A DNA stretch of 25,940 nucleotides, taken from a virus. The DNA is taken from IMG/VR virus record IMGVR_UViG_3300027898_000035, positions 1 to 25,940 of that record; one strand, given 5' to 3'. The position numbers and the translations under genes are program-made. Shown here one piece after another: positions 1-9,396 of the stretch. Position 1 is the stretch's first letter. Every line of letters begins with the position of its first letter. Below the pieces are notes generated by a model. That model worked only from the letters and a program-made list of their open reading frames with translations, was not told the DNA's origin and did no database searches.

Positions 1-1
1 A

Positions 2-175
2 GATAATATTGTTGAAGAGTTAGGGGACTTACTTTGGTATATTATTCTAGTAGCTGATACAATTAAAATAGATTTAGATGATATTATGGCAGCTAATATT
101 GCTAAGTTAGCAGTTCGTTATCCTGATAAATATTCAGATCAGTTAGCAGCTTTACGATTAGATAAATCGGAATAA
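2..175 (+). CDS. MazG-like nucleotide pyrophosphohydrolase, C-terminal part
   Basis: Partial gene entering from the left edge; 57 codons and a TAA stop are visible and the start lies outside. The fragment opens with DNIVEELGDLLWYI, which matches the EExGDxLWY signature of the all-alpha MazG/NTP-pyrophosphatase fold; the two Glu and the Asp would be Mg2+ ligands. It continues with NIAKLAVRYPDKYS, typical of the end of short phage and bacterial MazG-like proteins, where an N-x-x-KL-x-x-RYP motif follows the metal-binding helix. The family hydrolyses NTPs or dNTPs to the monophosphate and pyrophosphate; in phages it is thought to alter nucleotide pools or ppGpp, which is inference here. It converges on the late module and ends one base before a bidirectional hairpin terminator. 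The family call is fairly firm; the substrate is unknown. Confidence 0.8.
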   Translation, partial: DNIVEELGDLLWYIILVADTIKIDLDDIMAANIAKLAVRYPDKYSDQLAALRLDKSE

Positions 176-176
176 A

Positions 177-217
177 AAAAATACCCCTCTAGCTATAATG
201 GCTATTGGGGTATTTTT
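177..217. terminator. bidirectional rho-independent terminator
   Basis: Inverted repeat with arms AAAAATACCCC (177-187) and GGGGTATTTTT (207-217). An inner AGC/GCT stem (191-193 with 201-203) closes a 7-nt loop. A-rich and T-rich outer arms give a U-tract after the hairpin on both strands. It sits between the plus-strand MazG-like gene and the end of the minus-strand late module, so it can stop both convergent transcripts. Confidence 0.85.
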
Positions 218-261
218 ACGTCTATTGCTTTTACAGCTTACTAGTTCTAACTAACTACCTA

Positions 262-3200
262 CTAATTCTGACTCTGGATATTACTTACTGCATTTGTACT
301 ACCCATACCAGTACTAATCATTCCACCAGTACTAGCTGCTTGACCAGAACTCATAGGGTCTGTACCTCCCATGATTGTCTGCATCCTTTGATTAAACGGA
401 TTACTTAAAACCTGATTAATCTTAGCAGCAGCACTAGTGTTAGCTGACTTCATTGTGTTCATCATCAGCTGATTAAAGTTTTGTTGCTTACCTCCTAATG
501 CTGCATACTTAGCAGTGAACTGACTTAGACTAGCTTCATCTGTTTGCTGTCCTTGAATCTGCGTAGTCTTAATAGTATCAATAAGATTCTGCATATCTAC
601 TTTCTGAGCAGCTTCATAAGATTGAATCCTATAAGCTGTATCATTAATAATAGATTCATCAAGTGGCTTAGCACCAGCAAGTCGAGATAGTGTAGCTAAA
701 CTAAGCAAGTCATTACTACCAATAATAGTACCTTTAGATGTAGTACTAAAAGCTACTCCATTACCAGTAGTAGTTTGCAATGTCTGAGCTAGTCCTGCTA
801 ATGGGCGGCTTACTCCATTATGTTCCAGACCTTGCAGAACTGATTCCCACACATTGCCACCACCAGCTACTTTACCAAGTGTATCATACAGACTACCAAT
901 TAACTTACTATATGCAGCTACGGTAGGAATGTCTTCAATCTTAGTAGGTAATATACTTACGCTTCTAGGATTAATTTCACCACGAGAGTACATATTAGTT
1001 TGTAAAATATTACTTGGCACACCATACATTAGGAAGTCACCAGCAGTCTTACCCAAGATACCTTGTGCAGCAGCATACATATCTGTATGATTCTTATTAC
1101 CAGACATGTTACCAACTACATGGTCATTAATAGCTTGGAACAATGGCTCACCTTGCAAACCATACATAGTTCCCTGTAAGCCTAATAATGTAGCAGTATC
1201 TTTACCAGCGCCTTCACCAATGTATTTAAACATCTGCTGCATCATATTAAACTGATAGCCTTGGAACAATCCTAATGCTTGACCTACTGGCCCTTGAAAA
1301 GCTAATGGTCGTTGACTAGCAGTACTAACTCCATCAACTTGATTAACTAAAGTATTCCGATAAGCCTGTGCTTCAGCAGAAGTTAATAGTCCAGCTTCCT
1401 CACCTAAGTCAGTAAGTTGTTTACCACAATGCCAAGATACAAATCTATTCATTTCATCTAACATTGTAGTACCAGATAATTTCTTACCTAACTCAAGTGC
1501 CTTAGCCATAGTAAATGCATCTTGTGTAGCATCTCCTAACTCAGCATCTGCTTCAGTACCTTTAAGTGTAAGACGCTTCATAACATCTTGTACACCAGAT
1601 AGTACATTACTATGAACAGCACCTTCTGCTCTAGCTTGTTGCATTAGTGGGCCATCTTGTCCAATAGTATCTGTAATATCTTTCCACCATGCTTGATACG
1701 CATTAGCCTGTAACTTAGCAGGACTTAACATCAACGCACCTTCACCAGCACTAGCATCAACTCCAGGTACTGCTATCTTACCAAGATCAGCTAACTTACC
1801 AGCAATGCTAGCATCTCCATTCTCAAGTCCAGTAATAAGATTACCGAATACACTAGAGCGCAAAATTACAGAACCTAACGCTCGATGTAATCCTGAGATA
1901 GCATCAAGACCCATAACGCAATTAATAAGAATGCCGTTACTAGCCCGTACAAAACTACTGAGCGCACCTTTAGTTGCGGTGTGATTAATAAGAGCATCGC
2001 TAGCAGCGTTACTGTAAGCTGTATCAATACCAAACTTTTGTAAAGTATCATTAATTCTATCCATATCAGCTGGAGATTTAGCATCCTGCCATAAGCTAGA
2101 TACAGTATCATATGCTTTACTTACTGCTTGATCTATAACACGGTTAGCATTTTGAAGTAACGGATACTTACTAGTATTACTAATATCTAAAGCTGATTTA
2201 ATAAAGTCAGTGTATGGATTACTAAAGTCTTTAGAACCTGTACCAATACCAGAAGTTACACCAAACTTACTTTCAGAAAGATTCTGCATCTGTTCAGCTT
2301 GGCTCTCTAAGAAATCAAATTGTGGTTGATACTTAAGACGAACTAAGTTAGTAGCTGCTACATCATCTGCACGTAAGTGCTGTTGCATAATGTCATTGAT
2401 AATCTTTTGTGGGTCTGTCTTAGTAAAGTAATTACTAGCTACACCATTAGACTTTAATTGGCTATCAATGTAGTTACTATTAAGACTCTGATCGTAACTG
2501 TATTCACCTTGAGCTTTAAAGAAGTCTTCAGTCTCACCTTTACGAATAACACTTAGTGTACCATCTGTAGGAACAAGACTAGTTAACTTTTGCAAGTTCT
2601 CAGCACTATCAGCATAGATCATACTAGTATGACCAGAACCAGTAACCGCACTATCTTTAACAAACGCTATATGTGTATAGTCATTAGGATTAGGACGGAT
2701 AGGAGCAAAGATAGGATTCTGAGGCAAGCTAGGTTCATAACTATTAAGATGCACTGTATTAGTTTTACCTAACACTGCATTAGCTTCATTAGTCATCATC
2801 AAGCGATCATAGTCTCGTGAGCTATGCGCTGTAATAGCATCCCAAGTTTCTTGATTCTGCACTGGCATTGATATTGGAGTACCTTGTTCTAGTACTGGAA
2901 TATCATATGTCTTGCCACTACCAGAAGCTACAGCATCATAGTAGTCTGCATACTTTTTAGCTATCAGATTATTGCCGCCACCTTTAATGTAACCTTTAGT
3001 ATCTTGCACATACTGTTCAGCTGTATTAGCAATCTTATTACTTAGCACATCAAACTCAATAGCAGCTTCTTGATTAGAACCAAGTTTAAGTAATGCAGAA
3101 TTAAGTGCATCTTCACTAGCTTTAGTAAATAGTTGACGCAATGGTCTAGTTACATTAGCTCCTACTTGTTGAACTAATGAACCTAAACTACCTACTGCGC

Positions 3201-5367
3201 CTGATTGAAAACTAAATAATCCTGGACTTGCATCAGACAGTTTAGCATTCATTAATGCGCTATCATCAATAGTAGGACAAGCATTAAAGATCTTATCTCC
3301 CATATTCTTCATAGCTACATTATCAGCAGCTTGTTGAAATAGAACTTGCTTCTGCTTTAACTCAACCATAGCATCTAACTGATTACCATTTAATCCTTGT
3401 AACTGATTAGTATCATAAGCTACTTTAGCAAACTTAGGGCGCAGTTCTGTAAACTCTGGGTCTTTAGCAATACTAGCTTCTGAACGTAATCCTTTATCTA
3501 CAAGCATCTTATTGTATGCAGTGTTATTACTATCAGTAGCATACAAGTCATCTGCTATATTAGGCGAACGCTGTCCTTCTAAGTAATTAAGTTTTACATC
3601 TGCAATCTTAGCAATAGCTTCATTGCCTTGGTCAATAGGAATAGCATTCTTAATACTAGCTTCCGGTGCAGTCATAGCATTCTGTAGCTGATCTACTACT
3701 TCACCTTTAGAAGTTTCAATAAGCTTTGCTAAGTCTTTACCATTAATTCCAGTAGTAGTACTGCCATCAGGATACTTAATCTTGACAGATGCATAGTCAC
3801 TTAAGTCACTAGCACCACTAGCCATATCAGATTGTAAACGCTGTAATACTGGCAGATCATGAGAGTTAATAACAGTACCAGCAGGTATATCACCTAACAC
3901 ATGCTTAGCCCAGATATAGCGCCCCTCAGCTTGTAAATGACCTTTATCACCAACTAATGCTCCAGCATCCCAATCATCACTAAGACTATGGCCTTGTTCT
4001 TTAACTGCATTAAGCACTGCATCTTTCATACTAACATTAGCATTAGGCTTTACAGTATCGGCAAGGTTAGCTACTAGTGGTTCGCTGTCTAATACATTAC
4101 CTGCATTTTCACCAGTAAGAGTTACAAAGCGATTCTGCAATCCTCTAGCTGCTTCAATATCTTCATCGCTTAATGTACTGAGAGTTGCTTTCATTACACG
4201 ATCTACTTTATTCATAGATGCTAAAGAACTAATCTCAGTAGCATTGGCAATAGAACCCAATAGATCTGTAGCAGGGACATTATGCAAAGCATCAGCAGTC
4301 ATGTTAGCAATAGTAGTATCGCCACTAGTGCTTAAGTTATGGATGCTTGTACGGATTGCATTATTATCTTTTTGAATACCTGCATTATATACTTGCTGAT
4401 TAGTAGTATAATTTTCTGAACCTGGTAATGGCATAGCTCTAGAATCGCGGCTTTCTGCTATTAGCAAGATGCGTTGATCTTCTGGAGTTGCAGTTGCTAT
4501 TTTAGATGATGTGCTACTAAAACCGCGAGTAATTGTAAGTTCTCCATTTACAGCTTTACTGATAGCACTAACAGATTTAACTCCCTCAATAGTTCCACCA
4601 ATAGCACCACCTAAGAAACCACCAAATGCAATATTCTTTGCAATATCATATCCATCTTGATCTTCTAAGATAGGAGACTTAAACATAGTAGCTTGTACCA
4701 TAGTCTCAAATGCAGCAGCTTCTAAAGTATTATTAATTACACCAGCACCCAGAGCTTGTAATGTAGCTTTATTAATCATACCCATAGTACCAGCACTTTG
4801 TGCAATTTCAGAACCTGATAGTGCTACATACTTAGCTGCATCTGGAACTAACAAGCCAGTAGCTTTAGATAGTGTAGTACCTATAACTCCTGACTCACTA
4901 GCACCTTGCAGAACTTTACGACCAACATTCAATAACTTAGTACCAGCTAAACCTGGAATAAAACTAGTCATAACAAACCCTGCTAAGTCAGCAGCTTGTT
5001 TATTACTCTGATAGTAAGTACCTAGATCATCATCTAAAGAACTAATCCATGCACCTGTATCATGAGTACCATCATCTAGACCAGCCCACTTACCAACAGT
5101 AGCGGCGGAGTTATAGATACTATCAGCCCCTGATAACATTGATACTGCCATAAACTTACCAGCATTACCCAGTCTATCAGCCCATGTATCTGGGTCAAAC
5201 CAAGAACCGCCTCCAGTACTTGCAATAGTATGAAGATCACTAGATTGCAAATAGCTAGGAGCAGTTGATGGATTAAAAGCATAGGAGCTATCTACACTAT
5301 CAGTACTACTATTGCCACCAAGACTACCTAACATACTATCGCCGGAACCTGCTAATAAGTTATCCAT
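262..5367 (-). CDS. giant internal virion (ejection-type) protein, 1701 aa
   Basis: Last gene of the late module and by far the largest. Its size, position after the lysis genes and pairing with two further large proteins fit the largest internal virion or DNA-ejection protein of podoviruses, comparable in place and role to T7 gp16 but not visibly homologous. The sequence is mostly alanine-, serine- and asparagine-rich and probably helical. It has glycine-rich, membrane-compatible stretches such as IAFGGFLGGAIGGTIEG (about residue 250) and an SFIPGLAGTKLL segment near residue 135. Near residues 1370-1400, a stretch with RPLAFQGPVGQALGLFQGYQ resembles a segment I recall from other giant phage virion proteins. 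I looked for a lytic transglycosylase Glu-Ser motif and found none. The start ATG has only a weak purine-rich leader (AGAAAG). The role is inferred from context. Confidence 0.6.
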   Translation of the reverse strand: MDNLLAGSGDSMLGSLGGNSSTDSVDSSYAFNPSTAPSYLQSSDLHTIASTGGGSWFDPDTWADRLGNAGKFMAVSMLSGADSIYNSAATVGKWAGLDDGTHDTGAWISSLDDDLGTYYQSNKQAADLAGFVMTSFIPGLAGTKLLNVGRKVLQGASESGVIGTTLSKATGLLVPDAAKYVALSGSEIAQSAGTMGMINKATLQALGAGVINNTLEAAAFETMVQATMFKSPILEDQDGYDIAKNIAFGGFLGGAIGGTIEGVKSVSAISKAVNGELTITRGFSSTSSKIATATPEDQRILLIAESRDSRAMPLPGSENYTTNQQVYNAGIQKDNNAIRTSIHNLSTSGDTTIANMTADALHNVPATDLLGSIANATEISSLASMNKVDRVMKATLSTLSDEDIEAARGLQNRFVTLTGENAGNVLDSEPLVANLADTVKPNANVSMKDAVLNAVKEQGHSLSDDWDAGALVGDKGHLQAEGRYIWAKHVLGDIPAGTVINSHDLPVLQRLQSDMASGASDLSDYASVKIKYPDGSTTTGINGKDLAKLIETSKGEVVDQLQNAMTAPEASIKNAIPIDQGNEAIAKIADVKLNYLEGQRSPNIADDLYATDSNNTAYNKMLVDKGLRSEASIAKDPEFTELRPKFAKVAYDTNQLQGLNGNQLDAMVELKQKQVLFQQAADNVAMKNMGDKIFNACPTIDDSALMNAKLSDASPGLFSFQSGAVGSLGSLVQQVGANVTRPLRQLFTKASEDALNSALLKLGSNQEAAIEFDVLSNKIANTAEQYVQDTKGYIKGGGNNLIAKKYADYYDAVASGSGKTYDIPVLEQGTPISMPVQNQETWDAITAHSSRDYDRLMMTNEANAVLGKTNTVHLNSYEPSLPQNPIFAPIRPNPNDYTHIAFVKDSAVTGSGHTSMIYADSAENLQKLTSLVPTDGTLSVIRKGETEDFFKAQGEYSYDQSLNSNYIDSQLKSNGVASNYFTKTDPQKIINDIMQQHLRADDVAATNLVRLKYQPQFDFLESQAEQMQNLSESKFGVTSGIGTGSKDFSNPYTDFIKSALDISNTSKYPLLQNANRVIDQAVSKAYDTVSSLWQDAKSPADMDRINDTLQKFGIDTAYSNAASDALINHTATKGALSSFVRASNGILINCVMGLDAISGLHRALGSVILRSSVFGNLITGLENGDASIAGKLADLGKIAVPGVDASAGEGALMLSPAKLQANAYQAWWKDITDTIGQDGPLMQQARAEGAVHSNVLSGVQDVMKRLTLKGTEADAELGDATQDAFTMAKALELGKKLSGTTMLDEMNRFVSWHCGKQLTDLGEEAGLLTSAEAQAYRNTLVNQVDGVSTASQRPLAFQGPVGQALGLFQGYQFNMMQQMFKYIGEGAGKDTATLLGLQGTMYGLQGEPLFQAINDHVVGNMSGNKNHTDMYAAAQGILGKTAGDFLMYGVPSNILQTNMYSRGEINPRSVSILPTKIEDIPTVAAYSKLIGSLYDTLGKVAGGGNVWESVLQGLEHNGVSRPLAGLAQTLQTTTGNGVAFSTTSKGTIIGSNDLLSLATLSRLAGAKPLDESIINDTAYRIQSYEAAQKVDMQNLIDTIKTTQIQGQQTDEASLSQFTAKYAALGGKQQNFNQLMMNTMKSANTSAAAKINQVLSNPFNQRMQTIMGGTDPMSSGQAASTGGMISTGMGSTNAVSNIQSQN

Positions 5368-5382
5368 GTTTTTAGCTTTCTA

Positions 5383-7155
5383 TTATTGAGAAGGACTGTT
5401 AGCATTAGGATTGCTGCCGCGTACAGAGTTAGGAATACTAGTATCACCATTAATACTAAACCCTACACTATACTGTCTAGCTAATGCTTGCATTGCATAT
5501 CGTTGGAAATCGCTAGGATTATTAAGATTAACTACTGGAGTTTTACTACTTACTTGGCTAACACTTGGTAGTGCATAGTTAGCTGTGTAAGCAGGAACAA
5601 TACCTACCTTACTTAGACCACGTGATTCAATGTTAGCATTAGTAGCATACTGACTTAATGTACTAAAGCCAGCTAATTCATCACTAGTAATCTGACCTGA
5701 TTTAAAAGCATCAACTACTTTAGCAGCTGCCACATTAGGAGTAAGTACTACACCCTGACTACTTAAAGGAGCTAACACTTTCTGCCATACAGGTAACTGT
5801 TGTAATGTTGTACTAGCTGGGTTAGGCTTATTAATAAGATCACCTAAGTCACCAACCACATTCACATTGCTAGCAGATGTTGGGTCAATAATAGAGTTAG
5901 ATTGATCATACAATTCTTGTACCCTACGATTGAATGCCATAGTCATGCTATTCTTATCTTTAAGATTAACACCCACAAGACTAGCAGCTCCTGGAATTGG
6001 CTTACCATTAGCAGCTGCATCAACTTCCATAGCAGCTTGATTTAATAAACCAGCAGTTTTCTGTTCAAACGGATTAAGGTTAACAGGAACACCTGCTTTA
6101 TTATTAATAACTTGGTAGGCTTGTTCAGGAGTAGCACCAAGAATTGGACTACCACCAGCAGCTAAAGTTTTAGCTCCAAGTTCATAAGCAAGATTATACT
6201 GTGCTGCTAAAGGTGTATGAGTCTTCATACTAGCAAGAATCATCTTACCTTCATCATCACTAAGAGGTTTATATTGACCTTGTAAAGTAACTTGTAAGCC
6301 AGCATTAATAGTCTTAATAGCATCCTGATAAACCAGTTGCTGAGAAGCTCTATCATCTTGCGCTTGATCAAATAAAGTTTGATGCATCTTAAACTCTGCT
6401 TGACGAATAGCCATATCAGCATACTGCATTCTAATACGTTGCTGACTATCTGCAATGTTAGCAAGGTTATATTGTGCAGTAACTGAATCTTTATCAAGTG
6501 AAAGAACACTATTGATACCAGCAATGTTACTATCAAGCCCAGCAATCTTAGCCTGATTAGCTTTTATACCAGCAATAGTTAATGCTTGTTGATTAGCAGC
6601 ATCTGCAGCAACATCAGTTAATGGTGCAGCTAACGCATGTTGGGTAATAACTGATTGCTGAGTAGAAGCATTAATAGAATCAATATTCTGGTTAGCATCA
6701 TTAAGCAAATGATTAGCTGCATTGTAACGTTGCACATCATTACTACGGGTAAACTGATTAGTAACCCAAGCTACTGGGTCATCTAAAAAGTTTACACTAT
6801 CTTTTGCATCAATAGTTTCCATAGCATCGCGTCTTGCAATACGAGCTTGGTTAGCTTGATCAGCATACTGAGATAGTAAGTTGCTTTGATTATTAACATC
6901 AGTACCAAACATAGTAGCTACTTTAGTAGCTCTAGCTTGTTGATCTAATGCATCAGCATTTTTAGCAGCCGCAATAGTATAATCTTGTTGCCCAACTTGT
7001 GTTTGATCGTCAGCAGTTTGATTATCTAGTGCAGTACGTTGACTTACTAAATCAGTAATATTACTAGCGCCAGCAGTTAATCCTGCTTGATACGCATTAG
7101 TCATTGGAGTTAACTGACTAAGAATTGCATTAACATCTATAGGTGCAGTAGCCAT
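5383..7155 (-). CDS. probable internal virion protein, 590 aa
   Basis: A strong GGAGGT lies eight bases before the ATG and overlaps the last codons of the upstream gene, suggesting translational coupling. The protein is rich in Ala, Gln, Asn and Asp. Residues about 30-300 look like long helices with coiled-coil character (repeated Q, A and I/L spacing, no Cys), followed by a more mixed region and a Ser/Asn/Pro-rich tail. There is no signal peptide or membrane segment. Between the 489-aa and 1701-aa proteins it is best read as a middle internal or ejection protein that forms part of the DNA-delivery conduit. I recognise no specific family; a peripheral tail component is an alternative. Confidence 0.5.
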   Translation of the reverse strand: MATAPIDVNAILSQLTPMTNAYQAGLTAGASNITDLVSQRTALDNQTADDQTQVGQQDYTIAAAKNADALDQQARATKVATMFGTDVNNQSNLLSQYADQANQARIARRDAMETIDAKDSVNFLDDPVAWVTNQFTRSNDVQRYNAANHLLNDANQNIDSINASTQQSVITQHALAAPLTDVAADAANQQALTIAGIKANQAKIAGLDSNIAGINSVLSLDKDSVTAQYNLANIADSQQRIRMQYADMAIRQAEFKMHQTLFDQAQDDRASQQLVYQDAIKTINAGLQVTLQGQYKPLSDDEGKMILASMKTHTPLAAQYNLAYELGAKTLAAGGSPILGATPEQAYQVINNKAGVPVNLNPFEQKTAGLLNQAAMEVDAAANGKPIPGAASLVGVNLKDKNSMTMAFNRRVQELYDQSNSIIDPTSASNVNVVGDLGDLINKPNPASTTLQQLPVWQKVLAPLSSQGVVLTPNVAAAKVVDAFKSGQITSDELAGFSTLSQYATNANIESRGLSKVGIVPAYTANYALPSVSQVSSKTPVVNLNNPSDFQRYAMQALARQYSVGFSINGDTSIPNSVRGSNPNANSPSQ

Positions 7156-7157
7156 TA

Positions 7158-8627
7158 TTAAGTACCTCCATATTGACCGGTATTACCACCAGTGTCACTG
7201 TTATCACTACCACCGCCACCAACATTAACATTGATGTTAGTTCCTGGACTACTGCTAGGTGCAGTGTAGTTAGGATTCTGGTAAGGATTGGAAGTAACAT
7301 TATTACCAGTAAAGGTAGGATTAGCATTAGGCATAGTACTTCCTGGAGCTGTAGTATCTCCGGGGCTACTAGTTCTAACCACTGGACTATTAGCAGCATT
7401 AGTAATATTTGCTTGTGTAGCTGTAATCCAACTTTGTTGTTCAGCAGGTGACATACTACCCCATACACTAGGAGGTAATTGGTTATTACCAATCTGAGGA
7501 CTACTACCATCTGGAGCAGTAGCATATTGCTTATCACTAGCAGCCGCAGTACTTACAGCACCAGCAGTACCAGTTTGACTAAAGCCACCAGTAGCAGCAT
7601 TAGTAACTGCAGAAGTATCACTAGTACTAGGAATAGTAAGATCTAAACTACCGCCAGCTGGAGCATTAGTATTAGTAGTACCATTTACTGCATTAGTTAC
7701 AGCAGCAGTATCTGCAATACCATTAGTACCAACAGTACTCATAACTGCCTGTACATTATTAGGTTGTAATGCAGCAGCACTAGTAGGAGCAGGTGAACCA
7801 GCTAAAGCTGAATCTAATGCTACGGGTGTAACGTTATTAGTACTTACATCAGCAGGAGCAGCTACTGGATTAGAGTTACCGTTATTAGTACCAGTGTTAG
7901 TATCTACAGTACCTTCAGTTACAGTATCAGAACGTTTCTTACGTTGGTCATCATTATTAATAGCGTTATCAATAGCAGCAAAAGGGTCATTGCTATTATC
8001 ATTAAGACTATCCATAAACTGATCAGAACTCTTTTGTCTAGCACTAGCTAATGCTGCATCTGTAATTCCTGGAACTGCTGCAGCAACACTATCACTATTA
8101 TCTGACAATAACTTACCTACTTCATTAGCACCAAATGCACTACCGCCTAAACCTAATGCATCACTAAGCATATTACCAGCACCAGTAATAGCGCCATTGG
8201 TAAGTTTGTTAACTAAGCTACCTGCAAGAATAGTACCTAGTGTACCTAATGCAGTACTACCACTAAGCTGTGGAGTGCCAGTAGTTGTAGTAGTACGTGA
8301 GCTACTTAATGCAGCAACGTCAGAGGCAGACTTAGCTAACAATTGATTAGTAAGCATTTCATTAACTGTACTGTTATACATACCAGCAGTCTTTTGACCT
8401 TGTGCAATAGCAGCTAAACCTTGTGCACTACCACTGCCAATAAGATCTTGTTGTAACAATGCTTGCTGTGTAGCTAGTGATACATTGTTAGTTTGTGTTG
8501 TAGTACTACCAGGAGTACCTTTAAATATATTAAGTAATGCTTGTAGACCTGCTGGAGTAGCTAGTGAATTCATTACTGAGTTACTAGCTAAATCTCCGCT
8601 GTCTGTACTAGATGCTGGACCTGGCAT
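7158..8627 (-). CDS. low-complexity Ser/Thr/Asn/Ala-rich virion protein, 489 aa
   Basis: The ATG lies just after the stop of the holin-like gene, with AGG in the overlap. The N-terminal 200 residues alternate small hydrophobic and polar residues, with an amphipathic Gly/Leu-rich segment around LGTLGTILAGSLVNKLTNGAITGAGNML (split here as residues 130-157) that could insert in membranes. Residues about 235-489 are nearly all T, N, S, A, G and P, ending NINVNVGGGGSDNSDTGG, and look disordered. Position as first of three consecutive large proteins before the end of the late module suggests an internal virion protein, like the smallest member of an ejection set. No domain is recognised; the function is inferred from order alone. 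Confidence 0.45.
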   Translation of the reverse strand: MPGPASSTDSGDLASNSVMNSLATPAGLQALLNIFKGTPGSTTTQTNNVSLATQQALLQQDLIGSGSAQGLAAIAQGQKTAGMYNSTVNEMLTNQLLAKSASDVAALSSSRTTTTTGTPQLSGSTALGTLGTILAGSLVNKLTNGAITGAGNMLSDALGLGGSAFGANEVGKLLSDNSDSVAAAVPGITDAALASARQKSSDQFMDSLNDNSNDPFAAIDNAINNDDQRKKRSDTVTEGTVDTNTGTNNGNSNPVAAPADVSTNNVTPVALDSALAGSPAPTSAAALQPNNVQAVMSTVGTNGIADTAAVTNAVNGTTNTNAPAGGSLDLTIPSTSDTSAVTNAATGGFSQTGTAGAVSTAAASDKQYATAPDGSSPQIGNNQLPPSVWGSMSPAEQQSWITATQANITNAANSPVVRTSSPGDTTAPGSTMPNANPTFTGNNVTSNPYQNPNYTAPSSSPGTNINVNVGGGGSDNSDTGGNTGQYGGT

Positions 8628-8629
8628 AA

Positions 8630-9157
8630 TTAACCTCTATTATCTGTAGGAATATTAGGGTCAGCTTGAGCCTTCCCACGGAAGTATGATGCAACACCTA
8701 AGATACCACCAAGCATTAACCATACACTATCTGGTACTGTAGGTACAGGTATCTTAGCTAACGGTAATACAAAGTAGCATCCTAATACCATGATACCAGT
8801 AATAAAGCCAATGAAAGGTCTCCAAGTATATGTAGGCCAATGATCTGCTTTAGCTTCTGCTTGCATAGTAGTATTAACACTAACTACTACTTGTGCGTTT
8901 AATTCTTCTAACTTATAAACACTATCATATCCTAATTGTAGACAGTGCTCTTTATATTCTAACTCTGCTTCCTTAGCTTTCTCTAGTTGAACAGGGTCAC
9001 CAAGTGCATTAGTAAGTGCAGTCTTAACACCTGCAATAGTACTATCTGATATGCCTAACTTACTAGCAATAAAGGTAGCAGCACCTCCACCTAACGGGCC
9101 GCCAAGTGCTGTACCTATGAAAGGTAATGCGGCCTTAATAATATCTAATGGATTCAT
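8630..9157 (-). CDS. holin-like membrane protein (3TM holin family type), 175 aa
   Basis: Resembles the phage/GTA 'holin of 3 TMs' family (PF11351). It has an N-terminal hydrophobic Gly-rich segment (residues about 5-33, IIKAALPFIGTALGG), a charged helix (55-90), the characteristic ADHWPTYTWRPFIGF motif (104-118), and two membrane segments, 114-135 and 144-159. It would sit in the inner membrane and trigger lysis by forming holes that release the endolysin, which has no signal peptide. Its ATG overlaps the TGA of the upstream 80-aa gene (ATGA), so the two are probably translationally coupled. The family match is by motif memory; in some phages this family is only suspected to be the holin. 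Confidence 0.7.
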   Translation of the reverse strand: MNPLDIIKAALPFIGTALGGPLGGGAATFIASKLGISDSTIAGVKTALTNALGDPVQLEKAKEAELEYKEHCLQLGYDSVYKLEELNAQVVVSVNTTMQAEAKADHWPTYTWRPFIGFITGIMVLGCYFVLPLAKIPVPTVPDSVWLMLGGILGVASYFRGKAQADPNIPTDNRG

Positions 9158-9396
9158 TCTGGTTTACTCCCATGAATAGCAGCCCATACTACAGCTACTG
9201 AAGCTGCAACACCAGCTGTCCACTTAACAAAGCCTGTAATGCCTTTAGCACTATTCCATGCATTTGTTAGTTCGCCAACACTGGCTGTAAGAGCTGCTAT
9301 ATTAGCGTTTAATGCATGTATCTGCTTCTGCAAATCTGCATTAGTTGGGTCTAATATATCACAAACATCAGCATTATTATCTTTATCGTTAGACAT
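9154..9396 (-). CDS. small coiled-coil/single-membrane-span lysis-cassette protein, 80 aa
   Basis: Residues 18-50 form a heptad-like helix (ADLQKQIHALNANIAALTA), followed by one C-terminal hydrophobic segment (about 56-75, FVKWTAGVAASVAVVWAAI) and a short charged end. This coiled coil plus C-terminal span resembles XhlA-type lysis accessory proteins and small single-span holins. An i-spanin is unlikely because its membrane span is N-terminal. The ATG lies inside the end of the endolysin gene (8-nt overlap) with AAGGAAGG eight bases upstream, and its stop overlaps the next start. It probably cooperates with the 175-aa holin-like protein, either as a second holin or as a modulator. Confidence 0.6.
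   Translation of the reverse strand: MSNDKDNNADVCDILDPTNADLQKQIHALNANIAALTASVGELTNAWNSAKGITGFVKWTAGVAASVAVVWAAIHGSKPE

Noticed and set aside
262-5367. Lytic transglycosylase domain in the giant protein
   Set aside because: The expected Glu-Ser catalytic motif followed by a GLMQ-like segment is not visible in the sequence.
7173-7497. Two plus-strand open frames opposite the low-complexity 489-aa protein
   Set aside because: Ser/Thr/Ile-rich translations mirror the low-complexity sense codons; no start signals.
7130-7537. Minus-strand 135-residue frame overlapping the 489-aa gene
   Set aside because: The Leu/Val-rich translation is a frame-shifted reading of Thr/Asn/Ala-rich codons; no ribosome site.
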